NCBI GenBank assembly: GCA_965153455.1
Contig: OZ234502.1
Span: 1 to 64,000, forward strand
DNA from: Sphagnum compactum
Lineage: Eukaryota > Bryophyta > Sphagnopsida > Sphagnales
Direction of reading: 5' to 3'
Length of the DNA: 64,000 bases
The translations under genes and the position numbers were made by a program. This document shows positions 43,511 through 55,940 of this stretch, one piece after another. The notes beneath the pieces are model-generated. The model was not told the DNA's origin, did not search any database, and saw nothing but the letters and a program-made list of their open reading frames with translations. Every line of letters starts with the position of its first letter. Position 1 is the stretch's first letter.

Positions 43511-44628
43511 ACTAGTATTACTAGCTAGTTGAGGGCAATATTGAGGGTTATTCCTATAATATAGATTATACTAATTTGGCATCACTTTTTATAGGGGAAG
43601 TAAAAAGGCAACAAATATTAACCTTGTATTGGGAATTATATTTTCTCTTTTTTCCTTTTTAGACAATTTGTGTTTTGTTTGTGAAAGCATGGAAAATATG
43701 AAAGCACATTCTATAAGACATATCAATTTAAAGTTGAAAGTCTTACCTTGAAAGCTTTTATTAAGATCACAACTCAATAAAATAGAAAACAAATTTCTAT
43801 CTATAGAAAATGCCATCTAAAGATCCACCATGGGGAGTATATGACTTTTATTGAAAGACTTGAGACCGAATATTATACTCTTTGAATGTTAGTGGGCGTG
43901 GAGAGCCATTTTCAAATAAACTTGCAAATATGGTTTGGTGGGAGGCAAATACACAAAACAAAGGTTGACTATTGACCCAACCTTATGATTATTTAAGCTA
44001 TAATAATTTTGATGGTTATATGAATCGAAAGGATAACTTAAAATGTTTATTAGAAGTGAATAGTTACACCAATAAGAATTCATTTGCGTGTGATTATGAC
44101 ATCTGCTAATGTATTTCATAGTTGGGTTGTACCTTCTTTAGAGTAAAATGTGATGTTATATTTGGTCATTCAAATTAGACTTTTATTTATGAAATCTTGT
44201 ACGTTGTGGATATAACACAACTTGTCCCTTTTTTCGTGTTAAAAACATGAAACCCATACTTTGACACCTAAGATTCCGTAAGGAGTAGATGTTGTTTGAG
44301 TAGCATAATTGGTCAAACAATGAAATCCTTTACACCCCTAATGAATGTGAAGAAGACCAAGTTTTTGTATTTCCTTTAAAATTTGTTATGGTAATAATGG
44401 TATTACTTAAAATTGATTAAACATGTGCAATACCGTGTTTCTTTTTCCCCCTTGAGTTATCTAATGCCACTAATAATCTAACTAAAACATCAGTGGATGG
44501 AAAGGCCATCTAATAAGTTAGAATCCATAAAGTTGCCAATAATTTTGGTCGAAAGTGGAAGTTGTCAACTCAACTAGCAGAATGTTTTCAAAAAATAATG
44601 TAATTATAAAAATTACATGCTTTGCTCC
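43511..44628. other. AT-rich spacer, possibly organelle-derived
   Basis: Broken frames with no definite match lie between the reverse transcriptase relic and the uL2 relic. Confidence 0.3.
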
Positions 44629-44721
44629 ATGAATCCCATAGATCATCCTCATGGGGGTGGTGAAGGCCGAACCTCAATTGATTGGAAAAAACCATTAACT
44701 CCTTGGGGTCGGACTACACTT
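44629..44721 (+). pseudogene. rpl2: Ribosomal protein uL2 (plastid-type rpl2) fragment
   Basis: 31 codons read [18 protein letters not shown], then [13 protein letters not shown]. The N-P[11 protein letters not shown] block is the hallmark of uL2, at its peptidyl-transferase-facing loop. The following KKPLTPWG fits plastid rpl2 better than the mitochondrial or cytosolic proteins. Differences such as Asp for Gly and Trp for Arg (ID-W for IG-R) need only G-to-A and C-to-T changes. Flanking codons in the same frame are broken by stops, so it is not functional. Likely a nuclear copy of organelle DNA. Confidence 0.7.
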
Positions 44722-46899
44722 GTAATTTTGCAACCTAATCCTAATTGACTATGAGGTCAAATGGCATAAATAAAATGGTCGAAAACCATGATAACTGTTG
44801 AGGAAAACCAATCAACTATTTGCAAGAATCTCATCCTTGGACCTTGATTTGTTATGCAAATTAAGTTGGTTCCTATCTAATTATACAAATGCCCTTTTTT
44901 TTTAAGGTTTACTATACTTGGCAAGTTATAATGTTGCGCTCTTACTCTTCTAACTTTCCTTGAAACCTTCCATAAAACCTTCTATGGGAGCCACTTAACC
45001 ATATTATGAATTAAATAATTTCAAAATATCATTTATACCACTTTATTTTCCTTCAGTTTTAGGAATATCATCAATAATTTATGTAACCATAGAACTTATG
45101 TAATTGCTGGATCTTTTATTGGTTTGTCTAATTGATTTTTTTTGCTTTTGACCTTTGTCCAAAATTTCCCATCGTTGCCTTTCATAAGAGTCTAGGTTGT
45201 GTCTTAATCCCAGTGTGGCGAATCATCCAAAAAACTAGCTAGACATTGTAGGCTTGTCAGCCTTTACTTGCCATCAAGTTTCATTATACATTTCACAAAG
45301 TTCATAAATAATCAATGTATAAACAAGACTGCCTTTTTAAATCTTTTATTGAATTTATTTCAAAGGAGAGCCTGAAGTATTTCTTACAATCGACTTTATG
45401 TTGGCATAATTAAGTTTTAACAACAAATTTTGATGTAATAAATTTTTGTAATGAAAACGGAGTCTATTTGTAGTGAACATATGTTGGTTGTGTCTTTTTT
45501 TATTTTGGGTGATAGTTGTGTTGTATGTCAAACAAAGGTGGGTTGCAAGCAAAGTGGACAATACTATTATCTATCACCTCTGAAGAGCTAGGATTGGAGA
45601 TGGTGCGAACATTACAACATGCGTTTTTGGGATCTTTGTGCTCCTTGGTTGGAACTTTTGAGAGCACACATATGGCCCTCTATGCAAAACCTTTGGCCTT
45701 CCTTTGCGAAATGCTTAGGACACTACAACACATTTTGGGTTTTATGACTAGTTAACAAAATGACTAATGTTTTTGTCAACTACAATTGTAACTACATGGT
45801 CATGTTAATGACCATAGTTGCAAAAGACATTGTGGTGCCATGGTTTTGCAACTGTAGTCGATATGACAACTTGATGATTTTTAATGCAAATATGATATAA
45901 TAATAATAATAATAATAAAATTAATAAAATTGTATTGGCTTTTGCAACTTTTTGGTGAATAAATACAATTCATGATTTTGTGATGCTAACATGGCATGCC
46001 ATGTGGCAAGATGCCATAATGTGTGATTATTGAATTTTGTCCCAAGTATTTTTTTGGAGTTTTATTTATGGGAGGGGAAGTAACCAAAATGATGTTTATC
46101 CATAGGAAGGTGTAAACACACATCTTGGACATTAGTGTTATCATGGCTAGATCTTTTCCAATTCTTTCACAAATGTTCAATAACAAGGTTGAAAATTCTA
46201 CAAAACATGTATGTTAATTTTTGTCATATGTTCTTCTTTTCCATTTGTCATGTCCTTTTCAGTTTTTGGCACCAAAATCAAGTGATTATTTTGTACAACA
46301 CATCATTGAGGTGGAATGACATGAAAAATAACAACGATTCTTTCATTGCCATGCCAAGGAAAACACTAAATTGGGTGAAGGGTCTTAAATGCTCCAATTG
46401 TAAGAAAATGGAAAAGAAAAACCTAAACTATTATCATTAATAGAAAAATTGCATTTTGCAACTACATTTGGCAACTAAAAATCAATGACAATGAATATTT
46501 ATTACTGAAAACAACTAATTGAATAAGTGAAGTCATATTGATTTTGTAATTAAAAATGACGTGATGTTATTATGACAACAACTTTCACCATGGAGGAAAT
46601 ATATTGGAATTATACTCTTTGAACATCCTTTTACCAATACAAAATATGCAACTACCCATATGAAATTAATGTTTTTTGAATTATTTTCAACCTTATGGGA
46701 TTTATTCACATGGCATACTTATGTATTTTCAAACAAATAATTTTGATTTGTGAAAAATTTGACAAGTGTTCACACAAGATTTTATAGTTTTTGTCAATTT
46801 TATTAATGTTTTGTCGAAGTTATTTAGTACTTTAGACAACCTAGATATTGCCATGTGGTAAAATTATTGAAATGTTAAAATGAATGAAAGTTAATACAT
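44722..46899. other. AT-rich spacer
   Basis: Holds a (TAA)n run at 45898-45918 and a small cluster of 'gttgcaa' words near 45818-45855, similar to those at 5.5 kb. Two frames, 45516-45755 and 46135-46440, have no recognised motif. Confidence 0.4.
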
Positions 46900-47032
46900 G
46901 GGTAGGTAGATAGGTAGGTACATAGACCTACATAGGTAGATAGGTAAGTAAGTCTTGCCCATTTAATTGACCTAGCCACCTAGTCAAATACCTATTTACC
47001 TACCTACCTAAACCTACTTAGTGGGTAGGTAA
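46900..47032. repeat. GTAG/CTAC simple repeats in inverted arrangement
   Basis: 'gggtaggtagataggtagg' around 46901 and 'cataggtagataggtaag' face 'atttacctacctacctaaacc' around 46994, so the region can fold on itself. Confidence 0.8.
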
Positions 47033-47339
47033 GGATGATCCCCTACTTATTTAATTTAGCTTGTTTAGGTAAATAGGAAGGTAGTTGAATTATTAGAAAA
47101 ATAATCATGTAAATTTTTTAATTTCATGTTTTGTTTTAAGATTGTTCATTTTTTAACACATACTGTGTTGGCACATGTATTTTAATGTAAATAACAAGAG
47201 GAGGCACATTGCATCATATAATTTGTGAGAAGGAATTCGTTTCCAAACCACATGGGTTTAATCTTTTGGTTGTAGGTTACTTGAATTTTTTTTTCAACCA
47301 CACATTTTCAAAGGGATTCTCCAACATGTTTTGTGTTTC

Positions 47340-48300
47340 TAATTGATTTTAGATTTTTCTAAAACTAAGTATTAATTAATATAAAATTTAGATATCTCAA
47401 TTAATCGCCTATTAAGTAATTATCTACATAAAAAATCTAGATTATTCAATGTAATTACATAATTGGTTGATTTATTTGGTTGATATATTAAAACTCCCAT
47501 CAATTCAATTACTTAAGATTATAGTACTGAAATTTCTGAAAATTATGCTAATTGAAATATTGAGAATTAAATAATTAAGTCACTAAAATTACAATAAAAT
47601 CCTAAATTAGATTTTAATTTGGTTGTTAAAAATTCTAAGCTATAGTAATCAAAATAATGACAATTAGATTTAATTCTTGAAAATAAAAATAGCCCTATAT
47701 ACGAATTTTAGTAATTGAAAATTACAAAGAAAGTAAACTCTCTTCACCAAAAATGCAATATTGTTACTATTGAAAATATCAAAAAATTCAATAATAATTG
47801 TTTTAAAAATTAATTAATAAAATGGCATTACAGTAACTACAAAAAGTATGAAAAAAAACTTATGCAATTAATAATTGAATCACTAAAATTGCAATATTTT
47901 AATTTAAAACTATTATCGGATTTCAATTTGTGCCAATTCGTGCAAATTCAATTATTAAAATACAATATATTTAGTATGGATTATCACAGTAATTCAATTA
48001 CAAAGAAGATAATATTTTATTTAGAAAATAAATTATAAAGCTTATTTAATAAAGATACAGGAACTTTTTTACTCAAAAATATAATACTTTGATTACTGAA
48101 AATTAAAAATAATTTCATCATGAATAAAAATTACTGGAATTTAGTTACTAAGTATTACATCAGTTAAATTGCACATTGTAGTATTCAATTGCTGAAAATT
48201 GCAATATTTAGATTCCTGAAAATTTTACAGGAATTTAACTATTAAAAATATATAAAATTTCCTAAGAATTAAAATAATTTGATTTTTAAAAATCACAACA
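47340..48300 (+). repeat. AT-rich degenerate short-period array
   Basis: Words such as 'attactgaaaattacaata', 'aattgaatcactaaaattg' and 'aatttaactattaaaaat' follow one another for about 1 kb at irregular 20-25-base spacing. No coding sense. It resembles in style, but not in word, the array at 30383-30910. Confidence 0.6.
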
Positions 48301-48679
48301 GTGGAATTACAAACATTATGGTAATTAAATTACTAGAAGTTATTGGAACAAAAATAAAAATGTGTAAATACAATGAATTTGTTTCTTGATATCTATATAT
48401 GAAGGAAGGTTGTTTGTTTGTTTGTTTGTCAGGTTGATATCTACAAAATGGGAATGTCTGGCGAAGTGTTGTTTGTGCCATTGGAAAGTTTTTGATGTGC
48501 ATGGTGTTGAAGTTGCGACACTTGGAGCTCTGTAGCAAAAGTTGTTGATTATCAAGCCATTTTTTGGCTGAAAATTCAATTAAATCGATTTTGAAAACTA
48601 GATGGGAATTTTTTTCACCTCCTCAGGTCGGTGGCATGGCCGAGATCCCCCGCATTAATCCCTTGAAGCTACTATATAT
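48301..48679. other. Spacer with weak LTR-like text
   Basis: Near 48470-48570 the order 'cattggaaagtttttgatg', 'gttgaagttgcgacacttgg', 'caaaagttgttgatta' is reminiscent of the gypsy LTR but too diverged to call. Confidence 0.3.
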
Positions 48680-49525
48680 ACTAGTGGGTACCCTGTGCGT
48701 AATGCACAGGTGTGTTAAAAAACACCGGAATGTCTGAATCAGAGATCCACCGGTTCCTTCCCCTTCTTCATCCATCCACCCTCATTATCTCACTTCCTCG
48801 CACTTCTTCATCCATCCATCCGTCATCATTATGTACCCACTTTTTCAGCCATCCATTTTTTCATCCATCCATCCATCAGCATAAGGTACCCAACCTCCTC
48901 CCGTGCACTTGTTCATGCATCCATCCGTCATCATTGTGTACCCACTTCTTCATCCATCCATCCGTCATCATTATGTACCCACTTCTTCATCCATCCATCT
49001 TGTATCATTATGTACCCACTTCTTCAGCCATCCATTTTTTCATCCATCCATCCATCGCCCGGGATGAAAAATGGATGGATGAAAAAGTGGGTACGTAATG
49101 ATGATGGATGGATGGATGGATGGATGAGTGCACGGGAGGAGGTTGGGTACATAATGATGACGGATGGTTGGATGAAGAAGTGGGTACATAATGATGGCGG
49201 ATGGATGGATGAAGAAGTGGGTAAACAATGATCAGGCGGCGGCTCCGTCACAGACGAACGTTGCAATGGATTAATGCAGCAGCTTGGGGTGGTTATCCGT
49301 ACCGGGCGTGAAAATCGGACCGGGCCCGGTATGGATAATTTCACTACGTCGGCGGCCTGCACGCCCGCAGCAGCTTGGGGCGGTTATCCATACCGGGCGT
49401 GAAAATCGGACCGGGCCCGGTATGGATAATTTCACTACCTCTGTCTGTGACGGGGCCTGTCGGTGCCTGTCGGTTCAGGACGCCGAGCTCCGTCATAGAC
49501 TTAGTGAAATTATACTAGTATAGAT
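48680..49525 (+). mobile_element. ACTAGTG-type non-autonomous element with CATCC repeats
   Basis: Starts ACTAGTGGGTACCCTGTGCG with a hairpin CCTGTGC..GCACAGG, and ends 'agtgaaattatactagtatagatt'. Similar ends border the copies at 52850-53660 and 59337-59841. The middle is an inverted array: units with 'catcattatgtacccactt' and 'cttcatccatccatc' run to about 49050, then turn around near 'ccatcgcccgggatgaaa' into complementary 'ggatggatgaagaagtggg' units up to about 49228. No protein is encoded. Confidence 0.75.
49293..49429. repeat. Pair of identical 46-nt hairpins in a 91-bp direct repeat
   Basis: Hairpins at 49293-49338 and 49384-49429: the 15-bp arms 'ttatccataccgggc' and 'gcccggtatggataa' pair fully in the second copy and with one G-T type change in the first. 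Each lies in a direct repeat that starts 'gcagcagcttgggg' and ends 'tttcactac'. Confidence 0.92.
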
Positions 49526-49632
49526 TGATTCTCAACACTGTATCCCAGCACTATATTAGTTCTTTACAAGGCAGGGCCAAAAACTAGTCCATGAAGGGTA
49601 CACCTTACAACTATGACCGATCGTTTTCAATA

Positions 49633-51765
49633 AGGTTTCTGTACATTGCTCTGTTGCATTTTCACTTTCAACAGGTTTTGTAAAGCTCAAGATGGCGCAT
49701 CCATAGCTTTTTAAATTGTTGAGAATGATCAAGAAATGAGGAAGATATAAGACTCGAAAGTGGGAGGGGTCTAAATGCTGGCTTTTCCTCCTTGAATGAG
49801 GTTTACCTCTTCTTGTGTGTCTGTTGTTCCACCCTTGTTTCTAGACTTCAAAGAAACATTGTAAAACACTTCCTGGCGCACTCATGGAAGGCCAAGAAAT
49901 CTGAAAAATCTGGTATTAATCGGAAATAGCGGGGTGATCGGTGATGGGCCGGTTTACCCTAGTAGGTATGAAATGTTGAAAACTTGAGATTAGGGTTTAG
50001 TAAAACCACCAGCACCAGTGACTGGTTTTAGGGAAAGAAAGAAAGAAAAGACAAGGTGAAACTCAGGTTAGGCTAGCACCCAATTTGGTCCCCTTTCCAA
50101 TGTCTTTTTTGCCTTGCCCTAATAATTAAGGGTCAACATGAGTGTCACGTTGGTGTATTGTTTTTGATATATCGTAGGGCAAGGGTATATATATTTTTTC
50201 AATTTATTTACACAATGGGTAAGGTATGTTATTGATTTTTTCATCAGGTTAGGGTCCAGGTCAGGGAAAAAATTCAATAATTTCGGGGATATGTATGAGG
50301 TCCAGGTACCCAATTATCATATACCCTTGGTTACAGTTTTTAGAAAATGGTGAAAAGGGTAAATAAGTTCATCTTATTTAATTAAAAAAATGAAGTTTGG
50401 AACACACACAATCTCTGCCCTGCCCTGCCCTGCTTCACACACTTACCTGCCCTACTTCAAAATCTGGCCTCTAGGGATTCAGACGGTGATTTTAGGGTTT
50501 AGGTTGCGTTTTAGGTTTCAGGGTCGATGGAGCAGCAACAATTTTAGGGTTAGAGGTGGCGATTGTAGGGCTTTAGGTGGTATTCTCACTCTAATGAGAT
50601 TTATACAGGTTTGAAAAACATAACTGGTTTCGACTATTGATATTTAAAAATTATATCCAAAGTTATGAAATGGGTAATTTTCTTTTTCAAAAATATATGT
50701 CCTTGGGCATGCATTCTGTTAAGGTATATTGACTTGGAGAAAACATGGTAAAAGAAATAATATACCAAACTAATAACTGGTGGGTAGATTTGGGTAAAGT
50801 ATATAGCTGCACAACAATGGTTAACATTTCTGCATCAATTTTTCGGAGGAATTTTTAGAACATATAGCCAAAAAGACAATCAATGGACCTTATAAAGATA
50901 TCAAAAATATGAAAATCATCCCTGAGAAGATTTAGCCAAATTTTGAGTGTCAACTGGATGCGAAGTACAAAATTTGTGATAAAAAACACCTTCTATATTC
51001 GTGGCTACACAATACAAATCAAGTTATAGGAATATGTCATGCATCATGTCTTGCTAGTGCAGGACATATTTAAGCCGGTACCATTCAAGCAACATGGCAT
51101 CATTCATACCCTACAGCAGAACCACCCACATGGATGTTCTGCAAAGAAACCGCACCCACACCCGCAAGATTTGTGGGGACGGGAAGGGAGGTTTATTTGT
51201 ACTGCCCAAAATGGCCCATGTGCTCTTCCGCTTGAAAAGCATTCCTTCAAACAGGGTAGACTGGCCAGTCACCAAACACTTAAGGACAAAGACTTATCAC
51301 TCTTAGTGTATTGCTCCATTGCTTTTGTTACTCATAAATTTTTTGTAGCCCTCCACCTGTCACATTCAAAGGTGCAAAAATCTCTAAAATCAGTGAGTAA
51401 ATGAGCAAGTTCTGCTCTTTGGAAGTGAAGGGGAGTGATTTGCACAAACTAAACACCTAAGAGTACTTTTTTTTAGTTGAAGCTCTTTATACATTGCTAT
51501 GTTGTCTTTGCAATTGAAAGAAGGTTTTCAAAGCTTAAAATGATACAATCGTACCTTTTTAGATTGTTTAGAATAGGCAAGATATGAGAAAGATATGAGA
51601 CTCAGAAAACAAAGGGGTTATGAATATTAATTATTTTCCTCCTTGAAAGAGGTTTATTCTCTTCTTGCTTCTTCTTTGTTGTTGCTCCTTTGTTTCTGGA
51701 CTTCAAAGAAGTATCATAAATCTTATCTTGGCTCATCCATGGACATGAAGATTTTTCACCAAGGA
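49633..51765 (+). repeat. Diverged direct repeats (49633-49905 and 51485-51765)
   Basis: Shared order: 'tacattgctctgttg', 'tcaaagctcaaaatg'-like text, 'tagattgtt..gaatg', 'gagaaagatatgagactc', 'tttcctccttgaaagagg', 'cttctt', 'gacttcaaagaa'. The two stretches are about 1.85 kb apart and in the same orientation, so they might be the LTRs of a very old small element. The interval 49906-51484 has no recognised gene; 50485-50580 has several 'tttagggtt' words, and a 121-codon frame at 51039-51404 is without known motifs. Confidence 0.55.
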
Positions 51766-52849
51766 CAGCTATAGGTACAACAGGTGTGACTTGTGAAATA
51801 ATTAATTATTTTTGAAATTTTCATCTCAATAGATAGGATAAACCTACTCGGAGGATTCTCTATTTTCCTTCACAAATTTTGTTTTGAAGAAACAAAGTGT
51901 TTGAACATTTCTGAAAATAATGTAATTGATGTCGAAACAGCCAAAGTACCGTGGTATCAACGATTATCAAGTTGAGTATATAGTATATATCCATTTACAT
52001 TGTGAGTGTGAGAGAAAAAAATAAAATCATAAACTCCTTATTTTTGTACAAAAACTTTGGTATCAAATTCTTGGAATTTTTTTTTTCTTAAAAACAAAAC
52101 TGCATATGTAACTGTGAGTTAATTTATGAAAACTGCTGATACTTTGCTGTTTCTCATACATCTGGAACTAGGGATTTTCCCATTCTAATTTTTTCCTCAA
52201 AAGATCAGAACCTGAGGCTTTTTTAATTTTGGAGAATTTTAATGAGCTAGTGGGTACTCGTGACCTTCGGACATTGTGAAGTCCCCAAAAGTGAGTGGGG
52301 GGGGGGGGGAGCAAAAAAAACAAAATTATCAAATATATTTGGTTGGTTTTGAGTGTGTAGTCAAAAATATAGAAGCATGATTATAATTGCTTACTTCATA
52401 TCCGGCTGTATAGCCAGTTTTGACACAATCTTCTTGAGGAAGGTCGTCACATTTTTCTATGGAAGATCCCCACTGTGACTACAAACAAAAAATCTTAGAA
52501 AAATAAAATAAAAAACAACACTGCTAGGGACGACCTGGGGTCGGTCCCTCCTGGCAACTACCTCCTTACTATGAGATAAATTGCCACATGATTGTTCCTC
52601 CATTCCATGGATGGACGACAGGACCCCCACCCCCGATAGAACAAAGAAAAAAATTCTCCCTTTCCCTCTCTCCCCAAAACCCAAAAAAGGAAAAAATTGG
52701 CTGCACTGATTGCATATCAAGCTTTCCTCAGTGCCTGCTTGAAATTTTTATTATGGGCCAATACCCCTTCATAACAGGATGGATACCTATTGTGCTATAA
52801 ATAGGGCAGAATGGGCAATTCCCTGAAAGAGTGGAGTTTTACAATTTAA
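51766..52849. other. AT-rich spacer
   Basis: Includes a run of about 14 G at 52296-52309. No gene seen. Confidence 0.4.
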
Positions 52850-53660
52850 GAAGGGCCCGTGCCCTCCCCCCCTCTTTGCCTTGTATGTGCGCTCAGCGTG
52901 CCAGACGAGGGTGCACAGGGCACGAGGGGCGGGCCAAACCGGCCGTAGCACCTCGCCCGGCCCCGTCACAGACAGACATACAAGTGAATTTTTTCCTTCA
53001 CTTGGATGGTCTTAAGACTCCCATATATTTTATATTATTTCCAAGAATTCAAGCAACAAAGTAACTCAATTGTATTGGGTAATTATCTTTATTCCTCCCA
53101 TATATACTCAAACCATAGTTAAATGGGTTGCAAGAATTGATGGTGGGATACAAAAGAAGGTGAAAGAACCACAACCCAAACCCCCACTCTACCCTTCACC
53201 CCAAACCCATCTACCCAGAAAACCTTGTGTTGCAGTGTCCACATCCACCATCATCTCTAATTTTAGAAGCCATGCAAGTCCTATTAGGAGCCGCGACTCT
53301 CTTCTTCTGTTGCTGCCGTGTTGCTGCATTTGGCTCTCAGGACCTGGCTCTCAGGACCTGGGTTTCATGCAAGTCCTATTAGGAGCCGCGACTCTCTTCT
53401 TCTGTTGCTGCCGTGTTGCTGCATTTGGCTCTCAGGACCTGGCTCTCAGGACCTGGGTTTCATGCAAGTCCTATTAGGAGCCGCGACTCTCTTCTTTTGT
53501 TGCTGCCGTGTTGCTGCATTTGGCTCTCAGGACCTGGATCTCAGGACTTGGGTTTCAGGACCTCGATATTTGGCTCTCAGGACCTGGGTTTCAGGACTCA
53601 GACAGACAGACGCACAGACGCACGCACGCACAGACTAAGTGACTTTATATATGTATAGAT
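52850..53660 (+). mobile_element. ACTAGTG-family element, long copy
   Basis: GC-rich start with 'gggcccgtgccctcc', body with 'ccatatatactcaaaccat', 'tgcaagaattgatggtggga' and 'ttgcagtgtccacatccacc', and end 'cacagactaagtgactttat' and 'atatgtatagatt'. The body and end are present inverted at 59337-59841. The 5' end is approximate because the expected ACTAGTG is not visible. Confidence 0.75.
53271..53555 (+). repeat. 95-bp tandem triplication inside the element
   Basis: Units start at 53271, 53366 and 53461, exactly 95 bp apart ('catgcaagtcctattagg', 'agccgcgactctcttctt', 'ttgctgccgtgttgctgc', 'ggctctcaggacctgg'). The copy at 59337-59841 has a single unit. 95 is not a multiple of three, so open frames there shift between units. 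Confidence 0.96.
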
Positions 53661-54778
53661 TGGAACCACCTGTTACTTTTTATTTTATTGAAAAAAATCA
53701 AATAGTCACACAAGACTGGTTTTTACATTCAGAGGAAGCCAACCCCACCTGCCGAAAGCGGTTAAGAAAAGAGCGCCCCACAATAATAATAAGAGTCTAG
53801 TCAACATTGAAATCAGTGTTGGCCGGTTCTTGATTTTTTTCAAGAACCGTCGGTCCAGTATATATATATATATAAAATTATTATCAATATTTTTATTTTT
53901 ATTTTAAATTAAATATCCTTGCTTCTGGGCAAGAAGTTAATATGACCAGGTTATCAATATGAAAAGGAAATTCATGTTAAGAACCGCTTGGTATCAACTT
54001 TGTGGACAGGTAAGAGCGGCTGGTATTAATAAGGGTTGATTCTTGTTGATAACCTTATGGGAACCGATCAGTTTAGTGTTTTGTGAAATTATTTTTTCTT
54101 TTCAGATAATTAGTACTTTATTTTCATGTAGCAAATAATATGATATTTAATAATTGAAATATAATTAATAGACTATGTGATTTACTTTTGTGACCAACCA
54201 ACTATAAATTATATTAGACAATTTAGATTATAAATTAGATTGGGATTAATTTTATTTAATATTAGAAAAATAAAATTTAAAACATTATATATATATATAG
54301 AATTCCCAAAAAAATTACTTTTAAAAATCAGTTTTAAAATATAATTCATTGTAATACCTAAAGTTCTAATAATGTATTATATAATATGTAAAATATAGTT
54401 AAAATCTCATAGAATATATCATCTAATGACATACACCTTAAACCTTGAAATGCACCTAATTCATTCAAACAACAATTAAAAATTTTACACCACTGAAACC
54501 ATTTCCAATAATTACCATCCTTTTTTCGTCATTAGTGTAATAATAGGGCACCCCATGACCATGTACAAAAGGGAAGTGCTTGCCCCCAAAAACCAAAAAA
54601 CGACTCCACTTAGTAGAGGAATTGCTATAATAGGACCATAATACCTTGACAAATTTTACACACCTTTGTTCAATAATTTATTTTCATTCAACAAATAGAA
54701 TATTCTTGAGAATTCTTCATTTTCCTTCATAAAATTTATGTATTTTGAAAATTAGGATATCTGGAAATTTGAGCATTC

Positions 54779-54834
<56 letters not shown>

Positions 54835-55799
54835 TATATATGATAGTAGTGTCAAAAATGGTCTAGGTACTATGGTAAAATTGTAGTGTGCCCTCTCCAT
54901 GCTTTAGGAAATTTCTGCAAGGGCTTTTTACTTATTAGGGTTTATGAGGGACATTGAATTTTTTTTAATGTTGCAATCAAATATTTGGGAGCAAAATTTT
55001 GCACTACTGCACAAAAAGTGTTACTTGTAAGGGAATATTTTGTTGCAATAAGCCCTTGATAGAGCAACTTTTTTGGAAAAAACTTAACAAAACTTTCAAC
55101 TATTAAACTTTTAAATTATTTCTAAAATGTAATTTAGAAAAAAAATTATTTATAGCAAATTGACCAAGGTCATCACTATTTGTCCAAGGATGTAATCATG
55201 CCCTAATTTTTGGGCCCTTCTTTCTAGGCTTTCTAATTCTTTTTTTAAAAAGTTTTTGATGAAACAAGTGCACATTTATGATTTTCAAATTTAAAAATAA
55301 TAAAATATTTAAACATATATTTTTTCAAAATATTTTTCAAAATTAAAGTTTGGATTAAAATTATACAATAAAGTTCCACTTCAACTTACAAAACATAGAA
55401 GTTGTGATAAGCTTGTTAAACCCTACATTGGTCAACTTCACTTCTCTAGGGCAATTTGCTTTAGACATGATTTACATTTTGAAACTCACATCAAATTCTT
55501 GGGTACTTCCCATTAGCAATTTCAAGAATTTCAAATCATTTATTTTGTTACAGATTTTTAATCCAACATCACTTGTTAGGTTCACAATTCAATGAACTAC
55601 CTTGGCCAAAAACATTTAATCTCCTTCCCAAAATGTCAACTCCTATTCTTAACTGTTGTAAGCTCTCACCAAAAAACAATTTCATTTATACATACTTATA
55701 TAAACAAAGTTGATGTTCCTATTGATGTCCATCAAGTTATTTGAACATTCCCACCATGTTGGTCTATTGTGACCCTCCATGTGTTGTCCAATTGCATCT
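53661..55799. other. AT-rich spacer with TA microsatellite
   Basis: (TA)n at 54782-54840 and a shorter run at 53861-53874. No gene seen. Confidence 0.6.
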
Positions 55800-55802
55800 C
55801 AT

Positions 55803-55940
55803 ATTTATCCCATATGTTTTGCCCAAATGTATGCATGTCTTGCTTATATAATGGGGCCAATACACTATATTATCCCATATGTTTTGCCCAAAAGGTATGC
55901 ATGTCTTTCAAACATAATGGGGCCAAATACATTACTAATT
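55803..55940 (+). repeat. ~68-bp tandem duplication
   Basis: 'tatcccatatgttttgccc', 'gtatgcatgtctt' and 'ataatggggccaa' appear at 55805 and again at 55874. Confidence 0.88.

Noticed and set aside
53070-53658. Frames with repeated cysteine-rich peptide across the 95-bp units
   Set aside because: The unit length is not a multiple of three, so the frame shifts between copies; the copies are part of a non-autonomous element.
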